NCBI GenBank assembly: GCA_016932035.1
Contig: JAFGDR010000066.1
Coordinates: 1 to 47,607, forward strand
DNA: 47,607 nt
DNA from: Candidatus Cloacimonadota bacterium
GTDB taxonomy: Bacteria; Cloacimonadota; Cloacimonadia; JGIOTU-2
Direction: 5' to 3'
The notes beneath the pieces are model-generated. The model worked only from the letters and a program-made list of their open reading frames with translations. It was not told the origin of the DNA and ran no database searches. Position 1 is the first letter of the stretch, and every line of letters begins with the position of its first letter. Both the position numbers and the translations under genes were made by a program. Positions 45,739 to 47,607 of this stretch are shown piece by piece.

Positions 45739-47433
45739 TTATTTTTTATATAGGGTGAAAATCCATGCCGGATCTTCATTGGATAATGTTATTGATATTT
45801 CTCTTCCTTTATGTGTAAAGCTTTTCCCGGATAACAATTCCTCAACCGTATATTCCTCATCGTAAGGTATGCCAAATTTTTCAAGAGGAATCTGTATGAC
45901 ACTTTGATGCTCGTTATAAGCATCCATATTTATAGCAACAAGGACCGTGTTTTCATTATCATAAGATGTCTTTCCATAAAATAGAATGTGTTCATCAGAA
46001 GATTCATAAAAGGAAAGATTCCTGTAATAATGAAGCGCTTTGTTCTCCTTGCGGATCTGGTTGAGTTTTATTATGTATGATTTGATATTTCCCGGTCGAT
46101 CCCAGTCCCAGACTTTGTATTCATATTTTTCAGAATTAAGATATTCTTCGGTTCCAGGAACAGCTTTATTCTCGCACAATTCGTAACCATTATACATTCC
46201 ATATACAGATGATAAGGTTGCAGCAAGAACGATACGCTGGAGAAAAGCGGGGCGTCCTGCTTCCTGCAGAAGCGGCATGAGGATATCAGGGGTATTGGTA
46301 AAGAAGTTACCGCGAAAATAATACTTCATCTCAGTCATAGTCAGTTCGGTAAGATATTCGGTGAAATCCTGTTTATTGTAACGCCAGGTGAAATACGTAT
46401 AGGACTGAGTGAAGCCTACTTTTGCGAGTTGCTTCATCATTGTTGGTTCGGTAAATGCCTCAGCCAAAAGGATTGCACCGGGATCTTTTGCATGTATTTC
46501 TTCGATCACCCACTGCCAGAACTCGACAGGTTTTGTATGAGGATTATCAACCCTGAAGGTTCGAATTCCCTGATCGATCCAGAAGAGGAAGATATCACGT
46601 AGCTCATTCCAGAGCAGCTCTTTATTTTCGCATTCAAAATTCAAGGGATGTACATCTTCGTATTTCTTTGGAGGATTTTCCGCATATTTTATCGAACCAT
46701 CAGGATTGTGATAGAACCATTCAGGATGCTGCTTGATCCATGGATGGTCTGGTGAGCATGTAAACACAATATCAATTACGAGTTCGATACCGAAATTTTC
46801 TGCTTCTTTAATAAAACGATGAAAATCATCCATTGTTCCAAAATCCGGATTTACAGCTTTATGACCGCCATGTTCATTACCAATTGAATACAGACTTCCT
46901 GGATCTTCAGGTCCAGCATTGAGAGAGTTATTTTGTCCCTTTTTATTTGTGTGCCCAACAGGATAAATGGGTGCAAGATAGATCGTATCAAAACCGAGAT
47001 CGTGGACATACGGCAAACGATTGATCATATCACCAAAGGTGGCACTCTTGCCTGGAACTGTTCCCTGTGAGCGAGGCCACATTTCATACCACGCAGCATA
47101 ACGAGCTCGAGGACGGTCAAAACAGACTTCATATATTCGTTCATGTATGATCTCTTCACCTTCGAATAATATGGAGAATGTATATTCATATAATCCAACC
47201 ACATCAGCTTTAATAAAACCTTCGAATTGATGTTCATCTGCAGACTGCATAACTTGATCTTCCCAGAGTTTCTCACCTTTTCTGCGGAATTTGAGTTGTA
47301 TTTTTATCTGTGAAGTATCTCCTTCAACTGTTATCCAAACCTTAAAAGGAAGGTCGGTTTCCCATTTGCAATAATACTGTCCATCATCGACGAGTGGACC
47401 AATATTTTTAAAAGTAATTCTATTCATATTCAT
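45739..47433 (-). CDS. glgE: Alpha-1,4-glucan:maltose-1-phosphate maltosyltransferase GlgE, compact form
   Basis: GlgE adds maltosyl units from maltose-1-phosphate to alpha-glucan in the cytoplasm. Family signatures are strong: AAWYEMWPRSQGTVPGKSAT, GFDTIYLAPIYPVGHTNKKG, DPGSLYSIGNEHGGHKA, CSPDHPWIKQHPEWF, YAENPPKKYEDVHPLNFE, nucleophile Asp296 in FRVDNPHTKP, acid/base Glu325 in LLAEAF and Asp383 in NTPDIL. It is 564 residues, while GlgE is usually about 650-700. The N-terminal beta domain (1-100) runs straight into the catalytic barrel at FDRPRARYAAWYE, so the helical insert (domain S) normally found there appears to be absent. ATG 47433 has AAGAG 5 bases before it; an ATG at 47427 is also possible. 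It is the first gene of the minus-strand cluster. Confidence 0.94.
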   Translation of the reverse strand: MNMNRITFKNIGPLVDDGQYYCKWETDLPFKVWITVEGDTSQIKIQLKFRRKGEKLWEDQVMQSADEHQFEGFIKADVVGLYEYTFSILFEGEEIIHERIYEVCFDRPRARYAAWYEMWPRSQGTVPGKSATFGDMINRLPYVHDLGFDTIYLAPIYPVGHTNKKGQNNSLNAGPEDPGSLYSIGNEHGGHKAVNPDFGTMDDFHRFIKEAENFGIELVIDIVFTCSPDHPWIKQHPEWFYHNPDGSIKYAENPPKKYEDVHPLNFECENKELLWNELRDIFLFWIDQGIRTFRVDNPHTKPVEFWQWVIEEIHAKDPGAILLAEAFTEPTMMKQLAKVGFTQSYTYFTWRYNKQDFTEYLTELTMTEMKYYFRGNFFTNTPDILMPLLQEAGRPAFLQRIVLAATLSSVYGMYNGYELCENKAVPGTEEYLNSEKYEYKVWDWDRPGNIKSYIIKLNQIRKENKALHYYRNLSFYESSDEHILFYGKTSYDNENTVLVAINMDAYNEHQSVIQIPLEKFGIPYDEEYTVEELLSGKSFTHKGREISITLSNEDPAWIFTLYKK

Positions 47434-47462
47434 AGAACTCTTGCTGATTTCAGCGTATGTGA

Positions 47463-47468
47463 TGTCAA
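47463..47468 (-). promoter_or_regulatory. Possible -35 box before glgE
   Basis: TTGACA on the minus strand, 29 bases before the glgE ATG. The spacing is too short for a normal leader and no -10 is present, so this may be chance. Confidence 0.2.
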
Positions 47469-47507
47469 GGTTTTTGGAGTGTGAGTATTTGAATTAAAAA
47501 ATATCTT

Positions 47508-47590
47508 ACCACAGAGAGCATCCAGCTTCATTTCATAACGCCACCACAGGCAGAGGACACAGAGTAAGGAAGGTAATCACGGAAAAAATA
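47508..47590. repeat. Decayed CACAGAG-type intergenic repeat
   Basis: The stretch contains ACCACAGAGAG, CCACCACAGGCAGAGG and ACACAGAG, then a GTAATCACGG-like end. It resembles the degenerate CACAGAG-rich intergenic sequence seen scattered in many environmental bacterial genomes. It lies upstream of glgE at the window edge. Confidence 0.4.
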
Positions 47591-47607
47591 TATTTGTAAT
47601 TATAAGC

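Noticed and set aside
1-47607. tRNA, rRNA or CRISPR elements
   Set aside because: No cloverleaf-like, rRNA-like or regularly spaced repeats were noticed in the few intergenic gaps, though short RNAs could be missed by eye.

Overview
The window looks like part of a chromosome from a fermentative Gram-negative bacterium of the Fibrobacterota-Chlorobiota-Bacteroidota sphere. My best guess is Cloacimonadota or a near relative. The grounds are secreted proteins ending in a FlgD-Ig/type IX-like tail, a PorV/UPF0164-type outer-membrane protein, several lipoproteins, stacked SurA-like chaperones and a GC content of about 35-47% in sampled rows. The taxonomic call is an inference, since there is no rRNA gene here.

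Layout. (1) 1-6807, plus strand: the 3' part of mfd, then three periplasmic SurA/PpiC-type peptidyl-prolyl isomerase genes, closed by a strong hairpin terminator. (2) 6870-9332: a lipoprotein of unknown role, divergent from malQ (4-alpha-glucanotransferase). (3) 9333-9817: a gene-free stretch with palindromes and a terminator. (4) 9818-23594: large secreted proteins, including two GH57 enzymes, multi-module starch-binding proteins and one plus-strand orphan next to a transposase relic. (5) 23681-47433, all on the minus strand with mostly short gaps. In transcription order this is glgE, glgM, a fused MalE-MalF, malG, two secreted CBM20-like proteins with sorting tails, a DOMON-like protein with a sorting tail, a PorV-like protein, a porin-like barrel, a barrel with an N-terminal CBM48-like domain, a small CBM48-like lipoprotein, a DOMON-like lipoprotein, a lipoprotein GH13 amylase with three CBM48-like domains, and a GH57 enzyme. 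A second GH57 enzyme and a starch-binding protein (19782-23594 and 17750-19675) follow on the same strand.

How it fits together (inference): starch or glycogen is bound and cut outside the cell by the GH57/GH13 enzymes and CBM proteins. Some of these are exported through a type IX-like route, and others are lipid-anchored. Oligosaccharides would cross the outer membrane through the barrels, one of which carries its own glucan-binding domain. They would then be captured by the membrane-tethered MalE-MalF fusion and imported with MalG; the ATPase is not in the window. Inside the cell, MalQ rearranges maltodextrins, and GlgM plus an unusually compact GlgE can build storage alpha-glucan through maltose-1-phosphate. 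No SusC/SusD pair is present, so this looks like an alternative starch-utilisation locus and is the most interesting system in the window.

No tRNA, rRNA, CRISPR array or intact insertion sequence was seen.
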